A DNA stretch of 32,139 nt from a bacterium (GCA_030643545.1 DAOWLE010000001.1:1-32139); one strand, 5' to 3'; shown: positions 1-7,936, counted from the first letter of the stretch. The notes: generated by a model not told the origin, from the letters alone. Program-made: numbers and translations.

Positions 1-6
1 ATTTTA

Positions 7-477
7 TTAGTTAAAAATCATTACTAAAACCAAAATCGGTGCGGCAAGATAACCAATTAATAAAATTAAAATTAAAATTGCCCAGCAAAGCATTAAAAAA
101 CTTCGCCAGCAAAGATGCATCAAGCGGATAAAAATACTGATAACTCGACCGCTTTTGGTGTAATCAGCCCACATCGGCTTGAATAAATTTCTGATTAAAA
201 TCCTTAAAGCTAAGGCGCGCCAGCCGTTTTTAATTTCTTTTTTGCAGAAACGAATCGCTTTTTTAAATCCTCGTCCGTACCACCAAAAAGGAAAATAAAC
301 CGATTCCGAAATTAAGGAAATAAAAATATTTTTAAATAAAAATTTCAAGGTCCGATGTTCTTTTGGCCAATTTAATTTGCTTGCCCCGTTAGAAAATTGT
401 ATCTCTTCTGGCGATTGAGATAAACCCTCTTTTTTTCTAATGGGGCTTTTTGTTGGAATTGTTATTTCATCATTCAT
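7..477 (-). CDS. small membrane protein of unknown function
   Basis: I do not recognise a family for this 156-residue protein. The N-terminal ~45 residues are hydrophilic. Two regions could associate with the membrane: an aromatic-rich stretch around residues 45-65 and a strong hydrophobic segment at the C-terminus (about 130-155). The middle is rich in Arg, Lys and Trp, which suggests a positive-inside loop. The ATG start follows the scpB stop by only 11 nt on the same strand, so it is probably the last gene of the LCP-scpA-scpB transcript. No signal peptide or catalytic motif is visible. The clean frame, the ATG start and the close spacing support a real gene; the function is unknown. Confidence 0.7.
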   Translation of the reverse strand: MNDEITIPTKSPIRKKEGLSQSPEEIQFSNGASKLNWPKEHRTLKFLFKNIFISLISESVYFPFWWYGRGFKKAIRFCKKEIKNGWRALALRILIRNLFKPMWADYTKSGRVISIFIRLMHLCWRSFLMLCWAILILILLIGYLAAPILVLVMIFN

Positions 478-488
478 ATATTTTTATT

Positions 489-1043
489 TTAACATTTTTC
501 CAGATTTATTTCTTCCATAATTCTTTCATCTTTAGAAAATTTTTCATATTCCGGCAAGTCCTCAACTTTTTCCAATCCCATTTTTTTCAAAAAATCAAAA
601 CTGATTTTATAAACATAAGAACGCGCGTCTTGTGGATTTGTAATTCGTTCAACTAATCCGCGGATTAAAAGATTTCTTACGATAAAAGACGAATTGACTC
701 CGCGGATAAAATCAATTTGCGCCCGGGTGATTGGTCCGCGATAAGCGATAATCGCCAAAGTTTCCAAAGAAGCTCGCGAAAGATCCTCCTGCAATTCGCT
801 TTTGAAAATTTTTTCCACCCAATCATTCGCTTCCGGCGCGGTAACCATTTGGATTTGATCTTCTTTTTTTAGAATCCTCAAACCGCGCTGATTATTTTTC
901 AAATCATCAGCTAATTCTTCAACTGCCTGCTCAACTTTTTTCAAATCAGCTTTCAAAATCTTTGCCAATTTTTTAATTTTCACTGGCTCGCCCAAAGTAA
1001 AAAGCAAACTTTCTAAAATTAATTTTAATTGCGTTTTATTCAT
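489..1043 (-). CDS. scpB: segregation and condensation protein B (ScpB)
   Basis: ScpB is the winged-helix (kite) subunit of the bacterial SMC-ScpAB condensin, which compacts and segregates the chromosome in the cytoplasm. The sequence opens with the typical KLILESLLFTLGEPV segment and contains ETLAIIAYRGPITRAQID, the conserved heart of the first winged helix, then LIRGLVERI and RSYVYKIS of the second. At about 184 residues it has the normal family length. The ORF track starts 12 nt further upstream at 1055, but that ATG lies inside a palindromic repeat. I prefer the ATG at 1043, preceded by AGGAG although with short spacing. scpA lies upstream on the same strand, as is common for this pair, but here a repeat-bearing gap of about 130 bp separates them. 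Confidence 0.93.
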   Translation of the reverse strand: MNKTQLKLILESLLFTLGEPVKIKKLAKILKADLKKVEQAVEELADDLKNNQRGLRILKKEDQIQMVTAPEANDWVEKIFKSELQEDLSRASLETLAIIAYRGPITRAQIDFIRGVNSSFIVRNLLIRGLVERITNPQDARSYVYKISFDFLKKMGLEKVEDLPEYEKFSKDERIMEEINLEKC

Positions 1044-1050
1044 ATCTCCT

Positions 1051-1132
1051 GTCATTCCCGCGCAGGCGGGAATCTACTTTAAAAATAAGTTTTTAAAAAA
1101 TACACGTGGATTCCTGCCTTCGCAGGAATGAC
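1051..1132. repeat. inverted pair of REP-like palindromes
   Basis: Two copies of a GTCATTCCCGCGnAGGCGGGAATC-type palindrome face each other (1051-1076 and 1106-1132), separated by a short AT-rich spacer. Each copy is self-complementary, and the pair forms a larger inverted repeat. It fills most of the gap between scpA and scpB. This CATTCC palindrome class is widespread in bacterial genomes as a non-coding repeat. It could terminate or stabilise mRNA between the two genes. Confidence 0.8.
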
Positions 1133-1175
1133 ATAATGATTTTTGAGCGTCTCTTAAAAATTACTTTCCGAACGG

Positions 1176-1880
1176 TTATTTTCTAACTGCCTTCAAAGTT
1201 ATCTCCTGAAAAATTTTATCCTGGCGGACATCAACAATCTGCTGCCTGACAAGTTCTAAAACCGCCAAAAAACTGACAATCATCTCTTCATTAGAATTAT
1301 TTTTATTTAACATTTTTTCAAAAGCAAATTCAGCCCGTTCTTTTAAACTTTCTTTTATTTGTTTTATTTTATCTTCCAAAGAAACAACTTCACGAATTAC
1401 TTGCTCGGCGATTTTTTCCGGCTCGGGCAATTTAGATAAAAGGCTGCCGAACGATTTATAAATATCTTTTTTGCCGATATTTCGCGGCGGATAAAAAACG
1501 CTCTGGAAATTGAAATAAGCCGGCCGCGAATAAGAAATATATTTTTTCTTCGCCATCCTGCTTAATGATTTTGCCAATTCTTTAAATTTTTTATATTCCT
1601 GCAATTGCTTTTTTAAATCTTCAATATTTTCTTCTTCATCGTCAGTTATTTCAAGCGTCGGCAAAAGCGCTCTTGATTTGATTAAAATCAAACGGCTGGC
1701 AATCACCAAAAAATCAGCTAAAACCGCCGGACTTATTGACTGGCAATTTTTCAAATATTCTAAAAATTGGTCAGCGATTTGCGCCAGCGATATCTCGGTA
1801 ATTTCTAATTTTTTATCTTCAATTAATTTTAAAAGGATATCCAAAGGCCCTTCAAATTTTTCTGTTTTAAAAGTATACAT
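1176..1880 (-). CDS. scpA: segregation and condensation protein A (ScpA)
   Basis: ScpA is the kleisin that bridges the SMC heads and binds ScpB in bacterial condensin. The N-terminus has the diagnostic FEGPLDILLKLIEDKKLEI motif, followed by ADFLVIASRLILIKSRALLP, which forms the helical part that contacts the SMC neck. An acidic linker and a C-terminal winged helix follow (about 190-234, FLAVLELVRQQ). Its 234 residues match the family. The ATG lies 5 nt after the stop of the LCP gene, so translation is probably coupled. No strong Shine-Dalgarno sits at the usual distance. Confidence 0.94.
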   Translation of the reverse strand: MYTFKTEKFEGPLDILLKLIEDKKLEITEISLAQIADQFLEYLKNCQSISPAVLADFLVIASRLILIKSRALLPTLEITDDEEENIEDLKKQLQEYKKFKELAKSLSRMAKKKYISYSRPAYFNFQSVFYPPRNIGKKDIYKSFGSLLSKLPEPEKIAEQVIREVVSLEDKIKQIKESLKERAEFAFEKMLNKNNSNEEMIVSFLAVLELVRQQIVDVRQDKIFQEITLKAVRK

Positions 1881-1885
1881 AATTT

Positions 1886-3229
1886 TTATATCACTTCTCC
1901 CAAAATAATCACAAAATCCGCTTTTGATTTTATTTTGTTATCTGAATCGATAATTGCTTCAGCTTTAAATTTTTCTTTTAAGAATTCTAATGTCTGAAGT
2001 TTCTTGCCGCTGGTAAAATCATAAATAAAATTACCGTGAATTTCCGGCAAAGGAATATTTGAAGTTTTAACAACAATGTAGCCCAATTTTTCCAAAGCTC
2101 TGGCAGAACTGTTGGCTAAATCCGGAAAACCGGTTCCGTTTTGGATTTCAATATTCGCCGACTCGGTTAAAATAATTTCTTTTTCTTTTTCCGCCAAAAC
2201 TTCCTGAGAAAAAATATTTTGGAATAGTTCCTGGATTTCGCTGAAATCTTTATTTCGCGGCAGAAGAACCGAAGCATTGTTAATTCTCGCTCCGCGCAAA
2301 AGCCCATCAATCGGATTGGAATCAATTACTTCATTAATTGTCGCAGTTGGAGAAATTTTGGAAGAAATTTCAAGAAATCGGCTGATTTCTATCGGCTGGA
2401 TATTTGTTCTCAAATGTTCGCTTAAAGTTTGTAGAAGTTTATTTAAAAATTTCAAATCAGAAATAATTCCTCCTGAAAAACTTTTTTTCTTTATCGCTTC
2501 AAGCATTTCCTGCTGGCGTTTAGCTCGGTCAAAATCCCCCCTTAAACTGTGGCGCGTGCGAACATATTTTAGAGCCAACTGTCCGTTAAAATGATGTTCG
2601 CCTTTTTCCAATGAAAATGTTTCATATCCGCATCCCGGCGTTGGAAAAAGCGGATCAAAAATTTCTTCCTCTATTTCCAAATCAATTCCGCCAAGAGCGT
2701 CAACAATATCAATAAATCCCTGAAAATCCAAAATTAAATAATAATGAATCGGCAGTCCGCTGATTTCTTCAATTGTTTTTTCAAGAATTTCTATGCCCTG
2801 ATTTTTTCCGTTTAAATTTTCTCCATAAGTTTTAACCGCATTGATTCTGCACCAATAATCAAAATTAAATGGCTGAACCCAAAGATCGCGGGGAATAGAA
2901 ATGAAAGACGCTTTTTCAACTTCAACTTCAGGCAGATAAGCCGGATTAGTTTTTATGCTCAAAATAATAATCGTATCAGTTAAATCTTCTCCTTGATGCC
3001 CTTCACCGCCTTTTCCTAAAAGCAGGATATTCACCCGTCCGTCTTTTTCTCCGCGAAGAGGATTATCCTGGGCTAAATTTAAGGGCGATAATTGTTTAAG
3101 AAAATTTGTCGTATCTCCAGAAGTTATTTCAAAAACATTTTTGCCCGCGGAAAAAACTTTCAAAGCAAAAAATCCCGTTGAAACCAAAAAAAATATAAAA
3201 ATGACAAAAATAATTTTTAATCCCCTCAT
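1886..3229 (-). CDS. LytR-CpsA-Psr (LCP) family protein with LytR_C domain
   Basis: LCP proteins are membrane-anchored phosphotransferases that attach glycopolymers carried on undecaprenyl phosphate to the cell wall or surface. An N-terminal transmembrane helix (about residues 3-25) precedes the catalytic domain. Visible LCP motifs are NILLLGKGG, LTDTIIILS, SIPRDLWV, RINAVKTYG, VDALGGIDLEI and the Arg-rich YVRTRHSLRGDFDRAKRQQ. A C-terminal LytR_C domain begins near IEIQNGTG and runs to the end. The ORF track begins at a TTG at 3286, but that extension runs through the promoter (TATAAT on this strand at 3248-3253). The ATG at 3229, with AAGG just upstream, is the likely start and gives 447 residues. 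It is the first gene of the scpA-scpB transcript, and its partner divergent gene is lepB. Confidence 0.92.
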   Translation of the reverse strand: MRGLKIIFVIFIFFLVSTGFFALKVFSAGKNVFEITSGDTTNFLKQLSPLNLAQDNPLRGEKDGRVNILLLGKGGEGHQGEDLTDTIIILSIKTNPAYLPEVEVEKASFISIPRDLWVQPFNFDYWCRINAVKTYGENLNGKNQGIEILEKTIEEISGLPIHYYLILDFQGFIDIVDALGGIDLEIEEEIFDPLFPTPGCGYETFSLEKGEHHFNGQLALKYVRTRHSLRGDFDRAKRQQEMLEAIKKKSFSGGIISDLKFLNKLLQTLSEHLRTNIQPIEISRFLEISSKISPTATINEVIDSNPIDGLLRGARINNASVLLPRNKDFSEIQELFQNIFSQEVLAEKEKEIILTESANIEIQNGTGFPDLANSSARALEKLGYIVVKTSNIPLPEIHGNFIYDFTSGKKLQTLEFLKEKFKAEAIIDSDNKIKSKADFVIILGEVI

Positions 3230-3247
3230 TACCTTAATTTTAAAACT

Positions 3248-3277
3248 ATTATAGACAAAGGTCAACTTTATTTGACC
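3248..3277 (-). promoter_or_regulatory. promoter and palindrome upstream of the LCP gene
   Basis: Reading the minus strand, GTCAAA (3271-3276), a 17-nt spacer and a perfect TATAAT (3248-3253) form a sigma70-like promoter. It would start the transcript about 12 nt before the ATG at 3229. The element GGTCAA-N6-TTGACC (3260-3277) is a perfect 6+6 palindrome overlapping the -35 and spacer, which suggests an operator. Confidence 0.55.
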
Positions 3278-3389
3278 CCGTTCCAATCCCGAAGCATAAC
3301 TTTCATTTAAGACAAACCAAAAGGCGAAGCCGCTTTGTGGCTCTATAATTCTATTATAGCAAATCTTGCGATAGGATCGGAACGGGGTT
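3274..3389. repeat. inverted 16-bp box shared by divergent promoters
   Basis: GACCCCGTTCCAATCC at 3274-3289 and GGATCGGAACGGGGTT at 3374-3389 match at 14 of 16 positions as an inverted repeat. Each copy directly abuts the -35 of one of the two divergent promoters (LCP gene and lepB). Between them lie a small GC hairpin (AAGGCGAAGCCGCTT) and a perfect CTATAAT-TCT-ATTATAG palindrome at 3343-3359. Confidence 0.7.
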
Positions 3390-3416
3390 GACTTTTATTA
3401 AAAAAAATAGTATCAT
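3388..3416 (+). promoter_or_regulatory. sigma70-type promoter of lepB
   Basis: TTGACT (3388-3393), a 17-nt spacer and TATCAT (3411-3416) form a near-consensus promoter. Transcription would begin near 3423, about 30 nt before the lepB ATG. The GGATCGGAACGGGG box ends at its -35. Confidence 0.75.
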
Positions 3417-3452
3417 TTTAATAAAGAAACATAAATAATAAAATTAAAAAAT

Positions 3453-4079
3453 ATGGAAAAAGACATAAAAACTCAAAGACAAGGCAATTTAACGCCTAAT
3501 CACCTGGAAGAAAACAAAAGAGGGTTTTTAAAAAGCTCTCTGCTTTTTGTCTGGGAAATATCCAAAGTTATTATCATTTCCTTGGCGATTATTGTTCCAG
3601 TCCGTTATTTTTTAATTCAGCCGTTTTTTGTCAATGGTGCCAGCATGGAGCCGCAATTCCACGATGGAGAATATTTAATCGTTGACGAATTAAGCTATCG
3701 GCTTTCTGACCCGGAAAGAGGAGAGGTAATTATTTTCAAATATCCGAAAGATCCCTCGCAATATTACATTAAAAGAATTATCGGGCTTCCCGGAGAAAAA
3801 ATAAAAATCAATCAGGAAAAAATCACTATTTTTAACAGCGGAAATTCTGACGGATTTATTCTTGACGAAAGCGATTATTTGCTTGACGGCAAAAAAAGAG
3901 ATTTTTCAATGGAAACTAAATTAAGCGACGGTGAATATTTTGTTATGGGCGATAACCGCCGCGCCTCTTCTGATTCAAGAACATGGGGATCTTTGCCTGA
4001 AGATTTTATTATTGGCCGCGCATGGATAAGAGCCTGGCCTTTAGATAAAATAGATATTTTAGAAAAACCGGAATACTAA
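3453..4079 (+). CDS. lepB: signal peptidase I
   Basis: This membrane protease removes signal peptides from Sec-exported proteins on the outer face of the membrane. A cytoplasmic N-terminal tail (about 1-27) leads into a transmembrane helix (about 28-52). The catalytic Ser lies in NGASMEP (Ser64) and the general-base Lys in YYIKRIIGLPGE (Lys107). The later box GDNRRASSDSRTWG is the family signature near the C-terminus. At 208 residues it is a normal single-helix LepB. It has its own promoter and is divergent from the LCP gene. It could process the signal peptides of surface proteins such as those encoded at 24907-32139. Confidence 0.96.
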   Translation: MEKDIKTQRQGNLTPNHLEENKRGFLKSSLLFVWEISKVIIISLAIIVPVRYFLIQPFFVNGASMEPQFHDGEYLIVDELSYRLSDPERGEVIIFKYPKDPSQYYIKRIIGLPGEKIKINQEKITIFNSGNSDGFILDESDYLLDGKKRDFSMETKLSDGEYFVMGDNRRASSDSRTWGSLPEDFIIGRAWIRAWPLDKIDILEKPEY

Positions 4080-4098
4080 ATACTATAAATTACGAAAT

Positions 4099-4210
4099 GT
4101 CATTGCGAGCGGAGTAGCAACGAAGCGTGGCAATCTCGTAATTTAAAGAAAGGTTATTTTTAATAGCTTGGGATTGCCGCGTTGCCCTGCTGGGCTCCTC
4201 GCAATGACGG
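4099..4210. repeat. inverted pair of CATTGCGAG-type palindromic repeats
   Basis: GTCATTGCGAGCGGAGTAGC...GGCAATCTC (4099-4136) and its inverted relative GGGATTGCCGCG...CTCCTCGCAATGACGG (4170-4210) face each other between lepB and hisS. They are clearly GC-richer than the surrounding DNA. This CATTGCGAG/GGCAATC class is a common dispersed non-coding repeat. The minus-strand ORF through it (4090-4323) is a typical repeat artefact. The segment may act as a transcription end for lepB. Confidence 0.8.
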
Positions 4211-4249
4211 TGAAAATTTTGAGTCTCGTAATTCAAGATAACTAAATTT

Positions 4250-5599
4250 ATGCTAAGAAAAAAAATAATAAAAAATAGAAAAAAACTAACGGATAAACCT
4301 AAAATTACAATCAAAAAAGACATCGTCGCTCCCTTGCAAACAGTAAAAGGAATGCGCGATATTTTGCCGGAAGATTGGAGATATTGGGATTTTATTTTAG
4401 AGCGGGCAAAAAAACTTTGCCAGGCGTACGGATACCGGCAAATTGAAACGCCTATTTTGGAAGAAACAAGTTTATTCAGCAGAAGCGTCGGAGAAGCGAC
4501 TGATATTGTTGAAAAAGAAATGTATTCTTTTTATTCCAAATCAAGAGAAAATCTTTCCCTTCGCCCGGAGGCGACGGCCGGAATCGCCCGCGCTTATTTA
4601 AAAAACGGAATGGCGAACTGGCCCCAGCCGGTAAAATTATTTTACTTCGGAGCGATGTTCCGCTATGAAAAACCGCAAGCCGGACGACACAGGGAATTTT
4701 GGCAGATTGGCTATGAAACGCTCAACGATCCGTCTTCCGTTTTAGACGCTCAGGTAATTCAATTGGCTTTTAAAATATTTGAAAAAATTGGCTTGAAAAA
4801 TTTAACTATTCAGATCAACAGCATTGGCTGCCCTGAATGCCGTCCGGAATACCAAAAACTTTTAAAAGATTATTATCGCAACAAGACGAACAGAATTTGC
4901 CTTAACTGCCGAAACCGATTTGCAAAAAATCCTTTGCGGCTTCTTGACTGCAAGGAAGAAAAATGTATTCAAATAATTAACGGCGCTCCGCAAAGCATTG
5001 ATCATCTTTGCTCTGAATGCCACAATCACTTTAAAGAAATTTTAGAATACCTTGACGAGTTAGAACTTCCCTATACTTTGAATCCGTTTTTAGTCAGAGG
5101 TTTGGATTATTATACAAAAACTGTTTTTGAAATCTGTCCGGAAACCGGGCCTTTTGCCGGATTGGCTTTAGGCGGCGGCGGCAGATATGATGAATTGATA
5201 AAAATTTTAGGCGGTGAAGAAACTCCGTCTCTTGGCTATTCAATGGGGGTTGAAAGAACTGTTCAGGAAATGAAAAACCAAAATATATCTGTTCCTCCAC
5301 TATTTACGCCGAAAGTTTTTCTTACACAATTAGGCGAATCAGCAAGAAAAAAAAGCTTGAAAATTTTTCAGGATTTAACTGAAGCAAATATTAAAACAGG
5401 GGAATCTTTCGGGCGAGGAAGTATTAAATCGCAGTTAAAAGTGGCGGATAAACTCGGCGTCAAGCTTGCTTTAATTCTGGGACAAAAAGAAGCGATTGAT
5501 AAAGTAATTATTATCAGAGATATGAAAACCGGCATGCAGGAAATTGTCCGTTTAGATAAAGTAATTGACGAGATTAAAAAACGGCTGAAAAATATTTAA
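4250..5599 (+). CDS. hisS: histidyl-tRNA synthetase
   Basis: Class II synthetase that charges tRNA-His. After a Lys-rich N-terminal extension of about 30 residues, the family begins at KGMRDILPEDWRYW. Motif 2 is MFRYEKPQAGRHREFWQ, the histidine-binding motif is LVRGLDYYTKTVFE, and motif 3 includes ALGGGGRYDELI and LGYSMGVERT. The C-terminal anticodon-binding domain follows (about 355-449). The central insertion has several Cys pairs (CPEC, CLNC, CSEC), a possible zinc site seen in some bacterial HisRS proteins. Length 449 is normal. The Lys-rich start is unusual, but the ATG is the only good one; no clear Shine-Dalgarno is seen. Confidence 0.96.
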   Translation: MLRKKIIKNRKKLTDKPKITIKKDIVAPLQTVKGMRDILPEDWRYWDFILERAKKLCQAYGYRQIETPILEETSLFSRSVGEATDIVEKEMYSFYSKSRENLSLRPEATAGIARAYLKNGMANWPQPVKLFYFGAMFRYEKPQAGRHREFWQIGYETLNDPSSVLDAQVIQLAFKIFEKIGLKNLTIQINSIGCPECRPEYQKLLKDYYRNKTNRICLNCRNRFAKNPLRLLDCKEEKCIQIINGAPQSIDHLCSECHNHFKEILEYLDELELPYTLNPFLVRGLDYYTKTVFEICPETGPFAGLALGGGGRYDELIKILGGEETPSLGYSMGVERTVQEMKNQNISVPPLFTPKVFLTQLGESARKKSLKIFQDLTEANIKTGESFGRGSIKSQLKVADKLGVKLALILGQKEAIDKVIIIRDMKTGMQEIVRLDKVIDEIKKRLKNI

Positions 5600-5612
5600 T
5601 TTTTGAACTTTT

Positions 5613-5966
5613 ATGGATTGTCTTTTTTGCAAAATTATTAAAGGAGAAATTCCAGCGGAAATTATCTGGCAGAATAATGAAATTTTTGCTTTTAAAGATA
5701 TTCATCCTTTAGCGCCAATCCATATTTTAATTATTCCCAAAAAACATATTTCAAGCATTGTTGAACTTCAGGACAGCGATGAAAAATTAATGGGAAAAAT
5801 GATTATGGCGGCAAAAATGCTTGCTGAAAAACAAGGAATTGCCAAAAACGGCTACAAACTTCTTTTCCGCGTCGGCTCTCACGGAGGACAGGAAATTCCT
5901 CATATTCATTTGCATCTTTTAGGCGGCGCTCGTCTTTTTGAAGATATACATTCAATAAACAACTAA
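5613..5966 (+). CDS. HIT family nucleotide-binding hydrolase (Hint-like)
   Basis: Small cytoplasmic HIT-superfamily protein, 117 residues, expected to hydrolyse nucleoside phosphoramidates or related adenylylated compounds. The catalytic triad motif is IPHIHLHLLGG (His97, His99, His101, with His101 expected to be the nucleophile). The N-terminus has CLFCKIIKGEIPA with the CxxC typical of zinc-binding bacterial HIT proteins, and IPKKHISSI is the usual central segment. It follows hisS by 13 nt and is probably co-transcribed. The substrate cannot be read from sequence. Confidence 0.93.
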   Translation: MDCLFCKIIKGEIPAEIIWQNNEIFAFKDIHPLAPIHILIIPKKHISSIVELQDSDEKLMGKMIMAAKMLAEKQGIAKNGYKLLFRVGSHGGQEIPHIHLHLLGGARLFEDIHSINN

Positions 5967-6114
5967 TTTCCTATTTATCGCTATATTATTTATACCATTA
6001 TCATAATCTAAAAGCTAAAATAAAAAATCTAAAAATAAAAGCAAAAAATAAAAACCTTTAATTTTTTGTTTTGGATTTTTTGTTTTGGATTTTTAGAAAA
6101 GGAGGTGTTTTAAT
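5967..6114 (+). promoter_or_regulatory. AT-rich leader of rpsU with strong Shine-Dalgarno
   Basis: This intergenic stretch has a tandem TTTTTTGTTTTGGA duplication and ends in AAAAGGAGGTG (6097-6107), the best Shine-Dalgarno in the window. The rpsU GTG start at 6115 is 9 nt after GGAGG. No clear -35/-10 pair was seen. Confidence 0.5.
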
Positions 6115-6372
6115 GTGGTTGTAGTTAAAAAAAAAGATAACGAAAGCGTTGAAAGTTTATTAAGGCGCTTTTCAAGAAAGGTTCAACAGAACCGTGTTTT
6201 GATTAATGCCAGAAAAACAATGTTCAAAGAAAAAGCTCCAAACCGCAACAAGCGAAGAATGTCAGCCGTTTATAAAAATAAAGCGAGAAAACAAAGAGAG
6301 AAATTAGTAAAATTAGGAATTATTGAAGAAAGAACCGACCGCAACAGAGGAACATTTAGAAAAAGCAGATAA
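6115..6372 (+). CDS. rpsU: 30S ribosomal protein bS21
   Basis: bS21 is a small basic protein of the 30S subunit located near the anti-Shine-Dalgarno end of 16S rRNA. The sequence fits the family: VVKKKDNESVESLLRRFSRKVQQ followed by a Lys/Arg-rich helical tail (NRNKRRMSAVYKNKARKQRE). At 85 residues it has a C-terminal extension relative to the ~70-residue enterobacterial form. The start is GTG at 6115. An ATG two bases earlier (6113) opens only a three-codon frame (ATG TGG TTG TAG). bS21 is a bacteria-specific protein, which helps exclude an archaeal source. Confidence 0.9.
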   Translation: MVVVKKKDNESVESLLRRFSRKVQQNRVLINARKTMFKEKAPNRNKRRMSAVYKNKARKQREKLVKLGIIEERTDRNRGTFRKSR

Positions 6373-6400
6373 AAATATCTGAAAATTATTAAAATTAAAA

Positions 6401-6429
6401 AAAGCGGCATTTACAAATGCCGCTTTTTT
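6401..6429. terminator. bidirectional intrinsic terminator between rpsU and glyS
   Basis: AAAAGCGGCATTT-ACA-AAATGCCGCTTTT is a perfect 13-bp stem with a 3-nt loop. It is followed by a T-run on the plus strand and preceded by an A-run that serves the minus strand. It separates the convergent genes rpsU and glyS. Confidence 0.93.
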
Positions 6430-6457
6430 TGTGTTTTAATATTATCAAAGTTTTATT

Positions 6458-7936
6458 TTATACTAATTTCTCCTTTAAAATTTTTAATAAATTTTTGATT
6501 TCTATCCTTTCCTGCTTCATTGTGTCGCGGTCGCGGATAGTCAGATCATTTTTTTCTAAACTTTCAAAATCCACAGTCAGGCAAAAAATAGTTCCGATTT
6601 CGTCCTGCCGGCGGTACCGCTTGCCGATTGAACCAGCTTCATCATATTGGCAGTTAAAATGCGGTTTTAACAATTGATAAATTTCTTTCGCCTTTTTAAC
6701 TAATTCCGGTTTATTTTTTACCAAAGGTAGAACAGCGATTTTAATCGGCGAAAGTTTAGGATGAAGTTTTAATAAAATTTCTTGTTCGTGTTTATTTTTG
6801 GCTTTTTTGTTTTGGCTTTTGGATTTTTCCCTTCCTCCGGAAACTTCCGTATACGCTTCGCATAAAAACGCCAATAAAATTCTTTCCGCTCCGACAGATG
6901 TTTCAATAATATGAGGAATATATTTTTCACCGGTTACTTCATCAAAATATTTTAATTCTTCTCCGCTGTGTTTTGAATGATTAGATAAATCCCAATCCCC
7001 GCGATTATGAATTCCTTCAATTTCTTTCCAGCCGAATGGAAAATGATATTCAATATCAATTTGCCTTTTGGCATAATGCGCCATATCTTTCCCCGAAACT
7101 TCTGTTAAACGCAGATTTTCTTTTTTAATTCCTAAATCAATATACCATTTCATTCTTTCTTCTTTCCAATATTCAAACCACTCGTCAGGCGTTTTAGTGT
7201 CTGTTTCGCGCTTGTTTTGCGCGCTTTTATCATCCGTAGAATGACAAAACCATTGCATTTCCATTTGCTCAAATTCCCTTACCCGAAAAATAAAATTTCC
7301 CGGGGTAATTTCGTTCCTGAATGATTTTCCAATCTGGGCAATTCCAAAAGGAATTTTTAGCCGCGCTGAATTTAAAACATTTAAAAAATTAACATAAATC
7401 CCTTGGCAGGTTTCTGCGCGCAAATAAGTCGCTGCCGCTTCGTCTTCAACTGCGCCCACAAAAGTTTTCATCATTAAATTAAATTTTCTCGGTTTGCTTA
7501 ATTCTCCGCCGCATTCAGGACACAAACTTGAAACTTGGAACTTAGAACTTAGAACTTGTTTATTTTTAATTAAATCAGTTTTAAGTTTTGAGTTGTGGTT
7601 TTGAGTTTTGAGTTTTGAACTTTGAGTTTTGAGCTCGTCTAATTTAAATCTTTTATGGCATTTCTTGCATTCCACTAATTCATCGGCAAATCCCGCGGAA
7701 AGATGTCCGGATGCCTGCCAAATTTTTGGCGACATTAAAATGCTCGCGTCAAGTCCGACAATATTTTCTTGTTTCTGGACCATTTCTTCCCACCAGATCT
7801 TTTTAATATTGTTTTTTAATTCCACGCCTAAAGGACCGAAGTCGTAACAACTTCCAAATCCGCTATAAATTTCCGAGGAAGGAAAAACAAACCCTCTTCT
7901 TTTGCATAGTGAAATAATTTTATCAATTGAAACCAT
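6458..7936 (-). CDS. glyS: glycyl-tRNA synthetase (homodimeric class II type)
   Basis: Charges tRNA-Gly. This is the alpha2 GlyRS (492 residues), not the alpha2beta2 GlyQ/GlyS pair. Signatures are RRGFVFPSSEIYSGFGSCYDFGPLG near the start, ASGH, FNLMMKTF, ETCQGIYVNF, GIAQIGKSFRNEITP and FRVREFEQMEMQWF (motif 2 region), then PHIIETSVGAERILLAFL, and a C-terminal anticodon-binding domain from about 400. The zinc-finger-like region has CKKC and CPEC. Between these Cys pairs lies a low-complexity insert (TQSSKLKTQNHNSKLKT and on) encoded by a degenerate 7-8 bp minisatellite at 7524-7635. A second Lys-rich stretch at about residues 368-385 (KSKSQNKKAKNKHEQ) may be similar. It is the last gene of the lipid-type operon, 11 nt after the radical SAM gene. 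Confidence 0.96.
   Translation of the reverse strand: MVSIDKIISLCKRRGFVFPSSEIYSGFGSCYDFGPLGVELKNNIKKIWWEEMVQKQENIVGLDASILMSPKIWQASGHLSAGFADELVECKKCHKRFKLDELKTQSSKLKTQNHNSKLKTDLIKNKQVLSSKFQVSSLCPECGGELSKPRKFNLMMKTFVGAVEDEAAATYLRAETCQGIYVNFLNVLNSARLKIPFGIAQIGKSFRNEITPGNFIFRVREFEQMEMQWFCHSTDDKSAQNKRETDTKTPDEWFEYWKEERMKWYIDLGIKKENLRLTEVSGKDMAHYAKRQIDIEYHFPFGWKEIEGIHNRGDWDLSNHSKHSGEELKYFDEVTGEKYIPHIIETSVGAERILLAFLCEAYTEVSGGREKSKSQNKKAKNKHEQEILLKLHPKLSPIKIAVLPLVKNKPELVKKAKEIYQLLKPHFNCQYDEAGSIGKRYRRQDEIGTIFCLTVDFESLEKNDLTIRDRDTMKQERIEIKNLLKILKEKLV
7524..7635. repeat. in-frame degenerate minisatellite inside glyS
   Basis: The plus strand reads AACTTGGAACTTAGAACTT then TTTTGAGTTTTGAGTTTTGA, a degenerate tandem of 7-8 bp units. 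It stays in frame and encodes a Ser/Lys/Thr/Gln-rich linker between the two Cys pairs of GlyRS. Related units occur at 19504-19540, near 14236-14253, and at 24738-24817. Confidence 0.85.

Noticed and set aside
4090-4323. Minus-strand ORF of 77 residues between lepB and hisS
   Set aside because: It runs through the inverted CATTGCGAG repeats and into hisS. Its peptide (HCEEPSRATRQSQ type) is the usual artefact of that repeat.
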